The notes below the pieces were generated by a model. That model had not been told where the DNA came from. It made no database searches and saw nothing but the letters and a program-made list of their open reading frames with translations. Of a stretch of 64,000 bases of DNA, positions 39,902 through 48,642 are shown one piece after another (position 1 is the first letter of the stretch; every line of letters starts with the position of its first letter). The stretch covers positions 1 through 64,000 of the forward strand of contig JBCCXY010000001.1 of NCBI GenBank assembly GCA_039190895.1, given 5' to 3'. The translations under genes and the position numbers were made by a program. The DNA is from Ovoidimarina sp039190895. Its GTDB lineage: Bacteria > Pseudomonadota > Alphaproteobacteria > Rhodobacterales > Rhodobacteraceae.

Positions 39902-41532
39902 TCTGCAGCCTCTTTCAGTGCCGGGGACCCGTCACGCAACAGCTTCCACGTGACCGCATCCAGCAGCGCCTCGAAAGAAGCGTCCACGATGTTCGGCGAC
40001 ACGCCGACCGTCGCCCAGCGACGCCCGGTGTCGTCTTCGCTGTCGATCACCACGCGCGTCACCGCCTCGGTCCCGCCCTGCGTGATCCGCACCTTGAAGT
40101 CGACCAACCGCAGATCCTTTATGATCGGCTGATACGGCCCCAGGTCCTTCGCCAACGCCTTGGCCAAGGCGTTCACCGGCCCCCGGTCCGATCCCTCGTC
40201 GTCCATAGACTCCGACACCGACAGCTTCCGATCCCCAGCAATCCGCACGACAATAACCGCTTCCGACATACTAACCGCACGCCCATCCTGCACCCGCCGC
40301 TCAACCGAAACACGGTAGCGCTCCACTTCAAAGAACTGGGGCAGTTGGCCCAGCTCCTCGCGCGCCAGCAACTCAAACGACGCCTGCGCCGTGTCGTAGG
40401 AATACCCTTCCGCCTCCCGCGCCTTCACCCGCTCAAGGATGCGGGCGAGCGCCGGATCGCCCTTCTCGGCAGCGATACCCATCTCAGCGAGGCGCCTGAT
40501 CAGGTTCGACTGCCCCGCTTGGTTCGACATCGGCACGATGCGCTCGTTGCCGACGACCTCGGGCGGAACGTGTTCGTAGGTCGTGGGGTCCTTGACTATG
40601 GCGCTCGCATGCAGCCCGGCCTTGTGCGCAAAGGCCGACGCGCCGACATACGGAGCGCTGCGCAGGGGCACGCGGTTCAGGATGTCGTCAAGCTGCCGCG
40701 AGGCGCGCGTCAGGGTCTCCAGCGCGTCGAGCGTCACGCCGGTCTCGAAGCGACTGGCATAGGGCCCTTTCAGCAGCAGCGTAGGGATGAGGGTGGTCAG
40801 GTTCGCGTTGCCGCACCGCTCCCCCAGCCCGTTCAGCGTCCCCTGCACCTGCCGTGCCCCCGCGTCCACCGCCGCCAACGAACCCGCAACGGCGTTGCCG
40901 GTGTCGTCATGGGTGTGAATGCCCAGCTTGTCGCCCGGAACACCCGTGGCGATCACCTCCGCCGTGATCCGCCCGATGTCCTGCGGCAGCGTGCCGCCAT
41001 TCGTGTCGCACAGCACGACCCAGCGTGCCCCGGCCTCCAGCGCAGCGTGCAGACAGGAGACGGCGTAATCGGGGTTGTCCTTGTACCCGTCGAAGAAATG
41101 CTCCGCATCAAGCAGCGCCTCCCTTCCCTTGGCGACGAGATGCGCAACGCTCGCGCAAATGTTCTCAACATTCTCCTCCAGCGAAACGCCAAGGGCTGTT
41201 GTGACGTGGAAGTCGTGCGTCTTCCCCACAAGACAAACCGCATCGGTGCCTGCGTTGAGCACACCCGCCAACGTCTCATCATTCTCCGCGGATCGGCCCG
41301 AGCGCTTGGTCATCCCGAACGCCGTGAACGTCGCGCGGGTCTTGGGCGGCGCGCGGAAAAAGTCGTCATCGGTCGGGTTCGCCCCCGGCCAGCCGCCCTC
41401 AATATAGTCGACCCCCAGCGCGTCCAGCAGCCCCGCAATCTGGTGCTTCTCTTCGGGAGTGAACTGCACCCCCTGCGTCTGCTGCCCATCCCGCAGCGTC
41501 GTGTCGAACAGATACAACCGATCCTTGGTCAT
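39898..41532 (-). CDS. cimA: Citramalate synthase (CimA)
   Basis: A 544-residue enzyme condensing pyruvate with acetyl-CoA to (R)-citramalate, the first step of the threonine-independent isoleucine pathway. N-terminal TIM barrel: LFDTTLRDGQQTQGVQFTPE (residues 8-27, metal-binding DTTLRDG), LGIHTHDDTGNAVAGSLAAV (HxH...) and VQGTLNGLGERCGNANL. C-terminal regulatory domain, from about residue 390, resembles LeuA_dimer (isoleucine binding). Length and N-terminus separate it from LeuA. Start ATG 41532; the terminal overlap leads into the methyltransferase gene. Confidence 0.93.
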   Translation of the reverse strand: MTKDRLYLFDTTLRDGQQTQGVQFTPEEKHQIAGLLDALGVDYIEGGWPGANPTDDDFFRAPPKTRATFTAFGMTKRSGRSAENDETLAGVLNAGTDAVCLVGKTHDFHVTTALGVSLEENVENICASVAHLVAKGREALLDAEHFFDGYKDNPDYAVSCLHAALEAGARWVVLCDTNGGTLPQDIGRITAEVIATGVPGDKLGIHTHDDTGNAVAGSLAAVDAGARQVQGTLNGLGERCGNANLTTLIPTLLLKGPYASRFETGVTLDALETLTRASRQLDDILNRVPLRSAPYVGASAFAHKAGLHASAIVKDPTTYEHVPPEVVGNERIVPMSNQAGQSNLIRRLAEMGIAAEKGDPALARILERVKAREAEGYSYDTAQASFELLAREELGQLPQFFEVERYRVSVERRVQDGRAVSMSEAVIVVRIAGDRKLSVSESMDDEGSDRGPVNALAKALAKDLGPYQPIIKDLRLVDFKVRITQGGTEAVTRVVIDSEDDTGRRWATVGVSPNIVDASFEALLDAVTWKLLRDGSPALKEAAE

Positions 41533-41595
41533 TCTAACTTCCCTGGCTCCCCCGCTAGGTCCATCGCCTCACACTCGCATCCACACCCTAAGGCC

Positions 41596-41634
41596 AATCA
41601 CAGGCGTAGGGTGGGTTTCACCCCACCGTCCCCA
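41596..41634. repeat. REP-like palindromic element (copy 2)
   Basis: AATCACAGGCGTAGGGTGGG, then GGTGGG-TTTCAC-CCCACC and CGTCCC. It matches 26486-26524 at nearly all aligned positions of the first 20 bases. It lies between cysS and cimA. Confidence 0.45.
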
Positions 41635-41639
41635 GTCGG

Positions 41640-43010
41640 TCATCGGAGCGACTCCAACTTGGCCGGATCGAATCCCGGTCCAACTTCCCACTCGGCGCCG
41701 TCAGCGGTGTCCTTTACCAGCACACCCGCCGCGACAAACCCGTCGCGCAACGCATCGGCCCTGCCAAAGTCCTTCGCTTGGCGGGCAAGCGTCCGGGCCT
41801 CCAACAGCTCTTCGATCAACCGTGCCTGATCCGCGCTGACCTCGGCCCCTGCGGGTTCCAGCGTCTGCAACCCAAGCAGATCAAGCCCCGCCCGCAGCGC
41901 GGCTCCGTCCCGGTCCCGCGCAAGACCATGCAGCGCCGCAATGGCGCCGGGCGCGTTCAGATCATCCGCCAATGCGTCCAACACCGCCGCCGGGACCTCC
42001 CCGGCATCGCTCGCGATGTCGTGCCACCGTTCCAAAGTTGCCTTCGCCTCCCGCACCTTCTCCTCCGTCCAATCCATCGGCTTCCGGTAATGCGTCGACA
42101 GCAGCACGAAGCGGATCACCTCGCCCGGGATGCCCTTGTCCAGCAGGTCCCTGACGGTGAAGAAATTGCCGAGCGATTTCGACATCTTCTTCCCCTCGAC
42201 CTGCAGCATCTCGTTATGCATCCAGATCTTCGCGAATCCGTGCCCCATGCAGCGCGATTGAGCGATTTCGTTCTCGTGATGCGGGAAGATCAGGTCGTTC
42301 CCGCCGCCGTGGATGTCGAACGTGTCGCCCAGCAGCTCGCCCGCCATGGCCGAGCACTCGATATGCCAGCCGGGTCGCCCCTTGCCCCATGGGCTGTCCC
42401 AGCCCGGCAATCCCTCGTCAGAGGGCTTCCACAGCACGAAGTCCATCGGGTCTTCCTTGTAGGGCGCAACCTCGACCCGGGCGCCCGCGATCATGTCATC
42501 TACCGAGCGGCCCGACAGCTTGCCGTAGTCCTGATACGACCGCACCCGGAACAGCACGTGCCTCTCGGCGGAATAAGCGTGACCCTTCTCGATCAGCGCG
42601 GCGCACATCGTGATCATCTGCGCGATGTACTGCGTCGCGCGGGGCTGGTGCGTGGGCTCCAGCGTGCCAAGCGCGGCCATATCCTCCAGATACCAGCGCG
42701 TCGTCTCGTCCGAGCGCTGCTGGATCAGCTCTTCGAGCGTCCCCTTGGCGCCCCCATCGCGACGGCGCAGCGCCTCGGCGTTTATCTTGTCGTCGACGTC
42801 CGTGATGTTCCGCACATAGGTCACGCGCGGATAAAGATGCCGCAACAACCGGAACAACACGTCGAACGACACCGCCGCCCGCGCGTTCCCCATATGCGCC
42901 CGATCATAAACCGTCGGCCCACAGACATACATCCGCACATGCCCGGGTTCGAGCGGGTCCAGCCGCTCTTTCGTGCGCGTTGCCGTGTTGTACAGCCGGA
43001 TGTCAGTCAT
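41640..43010 (-). CDS. cysS: Cysteinyl-tRNA synthetase
   Basis: A 456-residue class I aminoacyl-tRNA synthetase. Zn ligands: Cys near residue 30 (YVCGPTVYD), HIECSAM and HENEIAQS; the HIGH variant is HMGNARAAVSF and KMSKSLGN is the KMSKS loop. It charges tRNA-Cys. Full family length. Upstream (43011-43233) there is a 220-bp gap with a terminator of the opposite chemoreceptor; it is separated from cimA by a REP-like element. Confidence 0.96.
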   Translation of the reverse strand: MTDIRLYNTATRTKERLDPLEPGHVRMYVCGPTVYDRAHMGNARAAVSFDVLFRLLRHLYPRVTYVRNITDVDDKINAEALRRRDGGAKGTLEELIQQRSDETTRWYLEDMAALGTLEPTHQPRATQYIAQMITMCAALIEKGHAYSAERHVLFRVRSYQDYGKLSGRSVDDMIAGARVEVAPYKEDPMDFVLWKPSDEGLPGWDSPWGKGRPGWHIECSAMAGELLGDTFDIHGGGNDLIFPHHENEIAQSRCMGHGFAKIWMHNEMLQVEGKKMSKSLGNFFTVRDLLDKGIPGEVIRFVLLSTHYRKPMDWTEEKVREAKATLERWHDIASDAGEVPAAVLDALADDLNAPGAIAALHGLARDRDGAALRAGLDLLGLQTLEPAGAEVSADQARLIEELLEARTLARQAKDFGRADALRDGFVAAGVLVKDTADGAEWEVGPGFDPAKLESLR

Positions 43011-43167
43011 GTCTCAAGCGCCCCTTCGACGCACAGATGGTCCTGCGCGCGGGGCTGGCTAAACTCGTAGGGAGAAAAAGGAAACCGACCCGCGCGACGA
43101 ATGTCAGCGGATAATGCAGCAAATGATGATGCGGCGGTCAGTCATTGCGATGGCGTAACGCAAAACG

Positions 43168-43184
43168 GGGGGTCTGTCACCCCC
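43168..43184 (-). terminator. Intrinsic terminator after the chemoreceptor gene
   Basis: GGGGGT (43168-43173), CTGTC loop, ACCCCC (43179-43184). On the minus strand it is followed by CCGTTTTGCG, a short T-run, 50 bp after the chemoreceptor stop. Confidence 0.6.
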
Positions 43185-43233
43185 TCCACCGGGCTGATCA
43201 CAAAAAGCGACGCGCTGAACCATATCGGATGGC

Positions 43234-45291
43234 TCAAGCCACCCGGCGTGCGTCCTCGTCGACATACGACGCCCCGGGCGAAATCTGGAACGTCGACACA
43301 AGGCCGTTCAGATTCTCAGCCGACGCCTTCACGGTCGAGCCGACGGCCACAACCTCTTCGTTCATCGCCGCGTTCTGCTGTGTGGCCGAGTCAATCTTGG
43401 CCAGTGTTGACGAGATGTCGCCTACCCGCACCGACTGCTCATTCGCGCCATCGCTGATGCTCTCGGTCAATTCGGCGATGCTGCCGATGGACGCCGACAT
43501 CTTGCTGAGGGCCTCGCTCACGTCGCCAACCAGCTTTTCACCCGCCGACACATGACTTGTACTCTTGGAAATCAGCCCCTCGATATCCTGCGCCGAATCC
43601 GAGCACCGCTGCGCCAATGCCCGAACCTCTGACGCGACAACTGCGAAGCCACGCCCCGATTCCCCAGCCCGCGCGGCCTCGACCCCGGCATTCAGCGCCA
43701 GAAGGTTGGTCTGGAAGCTGATGTCGTTGATCACCGCCACAACCTCGGCAATCGCCGTGGACGCATCCGAGATCTCTTTCATCGCCTTCACCGTCGCGTC
43801 CACCAGTTCATCCGTTTTCTGAGCATCTTGAAGGATCCCGCGAACATGGGAGTTCGCATCGTTGGCGTTCTTGGCGTTTGACTTCGCAATCTGCGAGAAT
43901 TCCTCAACGGCCGTGCTGGTCTCTGCCAGCCCCGCTGCCGTGCTCTCTGTGCGTTTCGCCAACTCCTGCGAGGCGCTGTCGAGCTCTCCGATGCTGCCGG
44001 ACAAGTCGTTCGCGCAGCCCAGCACCTTGCCAATTACCCGTTCCAGGTGATCCGACATGGAATTCGTGTCCTGCTGCAAGCGACTGAACGATCCGGCAAA
44101 GTCGCCCTCCATCCGGGCGCGCAAATCGCCATCGGACAACGTCGCGATAACATCGATTGTCGCAGTCAGACCGCTTTCCACAGTCGCCATCAGGTCGTTG
44201 ATCATGGCGCGGACGCGACGCAGCTCTTCTTTGGAATCCTGGGTCGACATCCGGGCCTCGAAGTCGCCTGACTTCGCACGTTCGATCACCGTCTCGATGT
44301 CGCTCAGCAGGGCACGCGATTGCTCGGCCTCCGCCTCGATCCGGCGCTTCTCTTCCGCCTGAGCCTCAAGTTCGGCCTCCCGGGCCTGTCGCTCTGCCGT
44401 CTCGCGCTGCTCTCGCGCCTTCTCGGCGGCATGACGGGCTTCTTCCTCGGCCTCCTTCTCTTTCCGACGGGCCAGCTCTTCGGCTTCCTCCAGCTCTTGC
44501 TTGTTGCGGGCGGCCTCCAGTTGCGCCTGCTTGTCGGCCTCTTCAAGACGCCGCCGCTCGTCCAGTGAGCGCTGGAACTTGTCGAGGGCGTCGATCACCT
44601 TGCCGATCTCGGTGGAAGACTTCTTCGGCAACTCCACGTCCACCTCATCGTTGGCAATCTTCGTCATGGTCTCAATCGTGGCGTTCAACGGTCTCGACAC
44701 GAAAAGCCTGAGGGAACCAACCACGACACCACCGACCACGAGAATCGTTACGAACAGTGCGACTGAGAAAACAGTCGTCTGCTGCGTGATCTCGGCATCC
44801 TTCTGGGCCGTGCTCCAAAGCGTGGCAAGCTCACCCACAATTTCCTTGTTCTCACCGACCCCGAGGACAATCGGCACACGCACGAATACGTCGCCGCCGA
44901 CAGATTCGACTGAAACCTCTGAAGAGAAGTCGGGGGCTGGTACAAGGGCGAGAGGACCCTCATCCAATCCCGCGGAAAATTGAGACAGAACCGGTGTACC
45001 GTCCACGTGCGTGATACGGACGCCTTCAATCGCCATTCCCTCATTAGCCAGCGCCGCCTCAATCTGGGGGGCGACCATCGCTTCCCTCTTCAGCCGCGTA
45101 CCAGCGCTGATCTGATCCGAAAGGTATCCAGCAAGCGTTGTCGCATTAAGCCGAAACTGAGAGATCTGTCCGTTTCTGATCACGGTCCACGTCGCAAACA
45201 GTAGAATGACCGAGCACACGACCATCATCAGACAGACAATCGCGGTGGTTTTTCCAACAAAACTCTGAAGAAGTCGCATCCGGGTTCTCAT
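43234..45291 (-). CDS. Methyl-accepting chemotaxis protein with extended charged helix
   Basis: A 685-residue chemoreceptor. TM1 near residues 12-37 (TAIVCLMMVVCSVILLFATW), a periplasmic sensor (about 38-175), TM2 (VFSVALFVTILVVGGVVVGS), HAMP, then an unusual 90-residue charged helix (about 235-325, e.g. RRRLEEADKQAQLEAARNKQ, EEAEELARRKEKEAEEEARH) before a second HAMP-like region and the signalling domain NDISFQTNLLALNAGVEAAR. It ends without a CheR-binding pentapeptide. No che genes are adjacent, so it reports to a distant chemotaxis cluster. The GTC/ATG start is uncertain by 4 codons. Confidence 0.85.
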   Translation of the reverse strand: MRTRMRLLQSFVGKTTAIVCLMMVVCSVILLFATWTVIRNGQISQFRLNATTLAGYLSDQISAGTRLKREAMVAPQIEAALANEGMAIEGVRITHVDGTPVLSQFSAGLDEGPLALVPAPDFSSEVSVESVGGDVFVRVPIVLGVGENKEIVGELATLWSTAQKDAEITQQTTVFSVALFVTILVVGGVVVGSLRLFVSRPLNATIETMTKIANDEVDVELPKKSSTEIGKVIDALDKFQRSLDERRRLEEADKQAQLEAARNKQELEEAEELARRKEKEAEEEARHAAEKAREQRETAERQAREAELEAQAEEKRRIEAEAEQSRALLSDIETVIERAKSGDFEARMSTQDSKEELRRVRAMINDLMATVESGLTATIDVIATLSDGDLRARMEGDFAGSFSRLQQDTNSMSDHLERVIGKVLGCANDLSGSIGELDSASQELAKRTESTAAGLAETSTAVEEFSQIAKSNAKNANDANSHVRGILQDAQKTDELVDATVKAMKEISDASTAIAEVVAVINDISFQTNLLALNAGVEAARAGESGRGFAVVASEVRALAQRCSDSAQDIEGLISKSTSHVSAGEKLVGDVSEALSKMSASIGSIAELTESISDGANEQSVRVGDISSTLAKIDSATQQNAAMNEEVVAVGSTVKASAENLNGLVSTFQISPGASYVDEDARRVA

Positions 45292-45543
45292 CAACAGGTT
45301 AGCGGCTGACCAGGGCCGCAGAGCAGGACGATGGCCACAAGCGCTTCTGCAGCCAAAAGGCTTCCAAATGGTTTAGGACCCTCGGGGTGTCCGCTCAGCA
45401 AACGCTGGCAAAATCCTCAAATCCAACTAAAAATCCCGCGCATGTTCTGGATCACGCTTCACGTCAAAGGCTGCACCTTCCAACCGCCTGGTCGAGGGTA
45501 GATCCCGCTTTGACCCTCCTTTCTCGTGACACAGGATCCCGGA

Positions 45544-47049
45544 ATGTCAGACCGACCGAACATCCTCATCATCATGGCCGATCAGCTTGCGCCGCAATTC
45601 ACCGGCACCTACGGCCACCCGCTTGTTCAAACCCCTCACCTTGACGCACTGGCGGCGCGCGGCATGCGGTTCGACGCCGCCTATTGCAACTCGCCCCTCT
45701 GCGCACCGTCGCGCGCCGCGTTTATGTCGGGCCAGGCGGTCAGCCGCACCGGCGTCTACGACAACGCGGCAGAGTTCCCCGCCAGCATCCCCACCTTCGC
45801 GCACTACCTGACCGGCGCGGGCTACCGCACCTGCCTTTCGGGCCGTATGCATTTCGTCGGCCCCGACCAGAAGCACGGCTTCGCCGAGCGGCTGACGACC
45901 GACATCTACCCCGCCGATTTCGCTTGGACCCCGGACTGGACCCGCCCGGAAGAACGGATCGACAGCTGGTACCACAACATGGGCCCAATCAAGGAGGCCG
46001 GGACGGCCCACGCCACCTTCCTGACCGACTACGATGACGAGGTCGCCTTCGCCGCCCGACGCTGGCTGATGGACCGCGCCCGCGACCGCGCGGCGGGGGA
46101 GGCCGCGCCGTTTTGCCTCGTCACCAGCTTCTTCCACCCCCACGACCCCTACGTCGCCCGACACGCCTTCTGGGACCTCTACGACGACATCCCGCTGCCG
46201 GAGTCACCCCCGGCCACAGACCCGATGTCGCGCCGCCTGATGGATGGGATCGAGGCCAGCACCACCCCGGTCACCCCCGAAGAGGTCCGCCGCGCCCGCC
46301 GCGCTTATTTCGCGAATGTCAGCTATATCGACGCCAAGATCGGAGAGCTAATTCAGACCCTTACCGAGACTGACGCCCTCGACAACACGGTGGTGATCGT
46401 CACCTCCGACCACGGCGACATGCTGGGCGAGCGGTGCCTGTGGTTCAAGATGAGCTACTTTGAACACTCCGTGCGCGTCCCCCTCGTCATGGCCGGGCCG
46501 GGCATCGCTACAGGCACCGCGCCCAACGCCTGCTCCCTGATCGACCTCGCGCCCACGCTCATGGACCTCGCCGAGGCCGGAGATCCCCGCGTCCCCCTGG
46601 ACGGCCGCAGCCTTATGCCGTTGGCCCGAGGAGAGCAGGACGACACCTCTGAAGTCATCGCCGAATATTGCGCCGAGATGACCGGCGCGCCGGTCTTCAT
46701 GATCCGACGCGGCGCGATGAAATACATCCACTGCGACACCGACCCACCCCAACTCTACGATCTGGACGCCGACCCCGACGAACTCACCAACGTGGCCACC
46801 GACCCCGCCTACGCGGCGCAAGCAGTCGCCTTCGCCGACGAAGTCGCCCAACGCTGGGACAGCGCCGCACTCCAGCGCGACGTCATCGCCTCGCAACAGG
46901 CCCGCTTCGCAGTTCACAAGGGCATGGCAGCAGCGGGCCCCACCCAGTGGGACCACTCCCCCCAATCCGATGCGACCAGGCAATATGTGCGCAGCCATAT
47001 GGACTGGGCCGTTGCCGACCGCCGGTACCGCTACCCCCCGTTGCCGTGA
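45544..47049 (+). CDS. betC: Choline-sulfatase
   Basis: A 501-residue sulfatase hydrolysing choline-O-sulfate to choline and sulfate. The formylglycine motif is CAPSR (NSPLCAPSRAAFMSGQ, residues 49-64), and the metal-binding DQ of IMADQLAPQFTGTYGHP is at the N-terminus. The blocks DNAAEFPASIPTFAHYLTGA and RMHFVGPDQKHGFAERLTTD are diagnostic of choline-sulfatases. ATG 45544 is chosen because GGATCCCGGA precedes it; a GTG six codons earlier is in frame. No betA, betB or BetI gene is adjacent. Supplies choline for glycine betaine synthesis. Confidence 0.93.
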   Translation: MSDRPNILIIMADQLAPQFTGTYGHPLVQTPHLDALAARGMRFDAAYCNSPLCAPSRAAFMSGQAVSRTGVYDNAAEFPASIPTFAHYLTGAGYRTCLSGRMHFVGPDQKHGFAERLTTDIYPADFAWTPDWTRPEERIDSWYHNMGPIKEAGTAHATFLTDYDDEVAFAARRWLMDRARDRAAGEAAPFCLVTSFFHPHDPYVARHAFWDLYDDIPLPESPPATDPMSRRLMDGIEASTTPVTPEEVRRARRAYFANVSYIDAKIGELIQTLTETDALDNTVVIVTSDHGDMLGERCLWFKMSYFEHSVRVPLVMAGPGIATGTAPNACSLIDLAPTLMDLAEAGDPRVPLDGRSLMPLARGEQDDTSEVIAEYCAEMTGAPVFMIRRGAMKYIHCDTDPPQLYDLDADPDELTNVATDPAYAAQAVAFADEVAQRWDSAALQRDVIASQQARFAVHKGMAAAGPTQWDHSPQSDATRQYVRSHMDWAVADRRYRYPPLP

Positions 47050-47059
47050 GGCGCCCCGC

Positions 47060-48133
47060 TCACCCAATCAAAGGCGACCAGGCCTCGGAATTCTCGTCAT
47101 AAAAGATCTTCAGCCGCTGCAACGCGATCCGCAGAACGATCTTGCCCGATCGGGCCGCCCAGCCCATGTCGCGCTCGGCCGCCTCCAGCCCCTCAAGGCG
47201 GCAGCAGCACCGCAGGACGATATCCCCCAGCCCGGGGCCCAGCGCCCGCAACGCGCGCGCCACTCGCATCCGCGCATCGGCCGCCCCGCTCTGGGGCTCG
47301 GGCGCAATATCACCGCCCAGAATGATCCCATCCCAGTCGACCTCCGCGCCCTCACCGGTCCCGCTCAGCTCGAAGTCCTCACGCAGCCGCTCTCCGGCGG
47401 CCAGCAGATCATCCGTCAGAAACGCCTGCCCACTGCGATCCTTGCGCCGGGCGAGCGCCACCAGCGGGCTCTCGGGCATGCTGTAGCGATACGGCTTGCC
47501 CTCGGCATCCGGGGTCCCGAACGGATCGGTCCGATCCAAGCCGGTCTCTTCTCGCACCCGTCCGTTCTCCGACTCGGCAATCAGCCGCTTCAACGCCGTC
47601 CGGCCCAGCGCGGTGATGCGATAGCGCAGGATGCGGCCCTCGCCATAGCGCTCAATCCACTCCTTCAGCGCCAGCGCCTCGGCAATTTCCCTCGACACCA
47701 CAGCCGTGCGCAGGGCCGGGCCACCGTCCCCGGTCTCCCTCACAACCACCGCGGTATCCATCGCGGGCGCCAAGGCCAGGCAGGCGCCCTGCTCTGCCAT
47801 ACGCCGCAAAACGCGGCGCGCTTCCTCGTCAATCATCTTCGCGTCGGGAAGGTCGACAAGCGTGTCCATGGTCGGTCTCTCCATATCGGGCCGATGCTGC
47901 CGTCGCATCTGCCGCAGGGGGAGGCGCCCAAGCCGGTCCAGCGCGAGATCCACCAAGGGGTCGTCACGCCGGTTCTCCACACGCCGCACGCGGCGCAGGA
48001 TCGTTGAGGGTTCGCAGGACGAGCGACGCGCAAGCGCGCGCAAGGACTGTCCATCCTGCGTGTGTAAAAGATAGTCAGTGACAGCGTCCGGTACCCAACT
48101 GGGCCAACACAGCACTCGCAAATGCTCTACCAT
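47060..48133 (-). CDS. DUF6456-domain protein with helix-turn-helix
   Basis: A 357-residue alphaproteobacterial protein. The N-terminus (VTDYLLHTQDGQSLRALARR, TILRRVRRVENRRDDPLVDL) looks like a helix-turn-helix; the C-terminal half contains the DUF6456 style block LGPGLGDIVLRCCCRLEGLE ... WAARSGKIVLRIALQRLK. A winged-helix segment (GEGRILRYRITALGRTALKRLI) is in the middle. Likely a DNA-binding regulator, exact role unknown. It converges with betC at only 10 bp and is divergent from the DUF6477 gene. Confidence 0.75.
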   Translation of the reverse strand: MVEHLRVLCWPSWVPDAVTDYLLHTQDGQSLRALARRSSCEPSTILRRVRRVENRRDDPLVDLALDRLGRLPLRQMRRQHRPDMERPTMDTLVDLPDAKMIDEEARRVLRRMAEQGACLALAPAMDTAVVVRETGDGGPALRTAVVSREIAEALALKEWIERYGEGRILRYRITALGRTALKRLIAESENGRVREETGLDRTDPFGTPDAEGKPYRYSMPESPLVALARRKDRSGQAFLTDDLLAAGERLREDFELSGTGEGAEVDWDGIILGGDIAPEPQSGAADARMRVARALRALGPGLGDIVLRCCCRLEGLEAAERDMGWAARSGKIVLRIALQRLKIFYDENSEAWSPLIG

Positions 48134-48200
48134 TTACCGATCCCCAGGTGGCTCGGTCACCAATGTACACGTCGCGATCAGCAACCTAGAGTTGACATGG

Positions 48201-48215
48201 TTACCAATTCGTTAA
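48201..48215. promoter_or_regulatory. CtrA-like box
   Basis: TTACCAATTCGTTAA matches TTAA-N7-TTAA at seven of eight fixed bases. It lies in the 218-bp divergent region between the DUF6456 and DUF6477 genes, where cell-cycle control in alphaproteobacteria could act on either. Confidence 0.35.
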
Positions 48216-48351
48216 CGTGCGGTGCATTCAACACCATTGATTGGGAACGATAATTTTAGCTTGTGGATAAGTACGCACCTTTTCGTTCCGCGCAACACAC
48301 GCTCTGGTTGTGTCAGCGTCAACCCATCGCACACACCTAGGGAACACTTTA

Positions 48352-48642
48352 ATGACCGATCGAATTGCCATACTCGACAGCCTCCGACGCCCAAGCCTGC
48401 TGGTTCGCGCCGCCCGCGCGGGGCTGCCGGATTATGACCGCAACCGGGACCTGCCCCGCCTGTTCTGCACCTCAGGTGCGCCCGCACCCGACGCGGCCAT
48501 CGACAGCCTGCTGGAAGAGGAAACCCAACTCGAACAGACCCGCCGCACCGGGTCGGCGAGCTATTCGATCTCGCGCCATGTGGACGTGATGATCGCCCTG
48601 ATGGCCGAAGCGCGGCTTCTGCCGAAACGCCTCGCTACGTGA
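48352..48642 (+). CDS. DUF6477-family protein
   Basis: A 96-residue protein characteristic of Rhodobacterales. The opening ILDSLRRPSLLVRAARAGLP and DYDRNRDLPRLF, then LLEEETQLEQTRRTGSASYS and HVDVMIALMAEARLL, are the family pattern. No function is established. It is divergent from the DUF6456 gene and overlaps the 3' end of the opposite-strand methyltransferase gene by 8 bp. A CtrA-like box lies about 140 bp upstream. Confidence 0.75.
   Translation: MTDRIAILDSLRRPSLLVRAARAGLPDYDRNRDLPRLFCTSGAPAPDAAIDSLLEEETQLEQTRRTGSASYSISRHVDVMIALMAEARLLPKRLAT

Noticed and set aside
39883..41829. 648-codon plus-strand reading frame opposite cimA
   Set aside because: It is antisense to cimA, whose motifs are unambiguous, and codes for a Pro/Arg-rich sequence with no domains.
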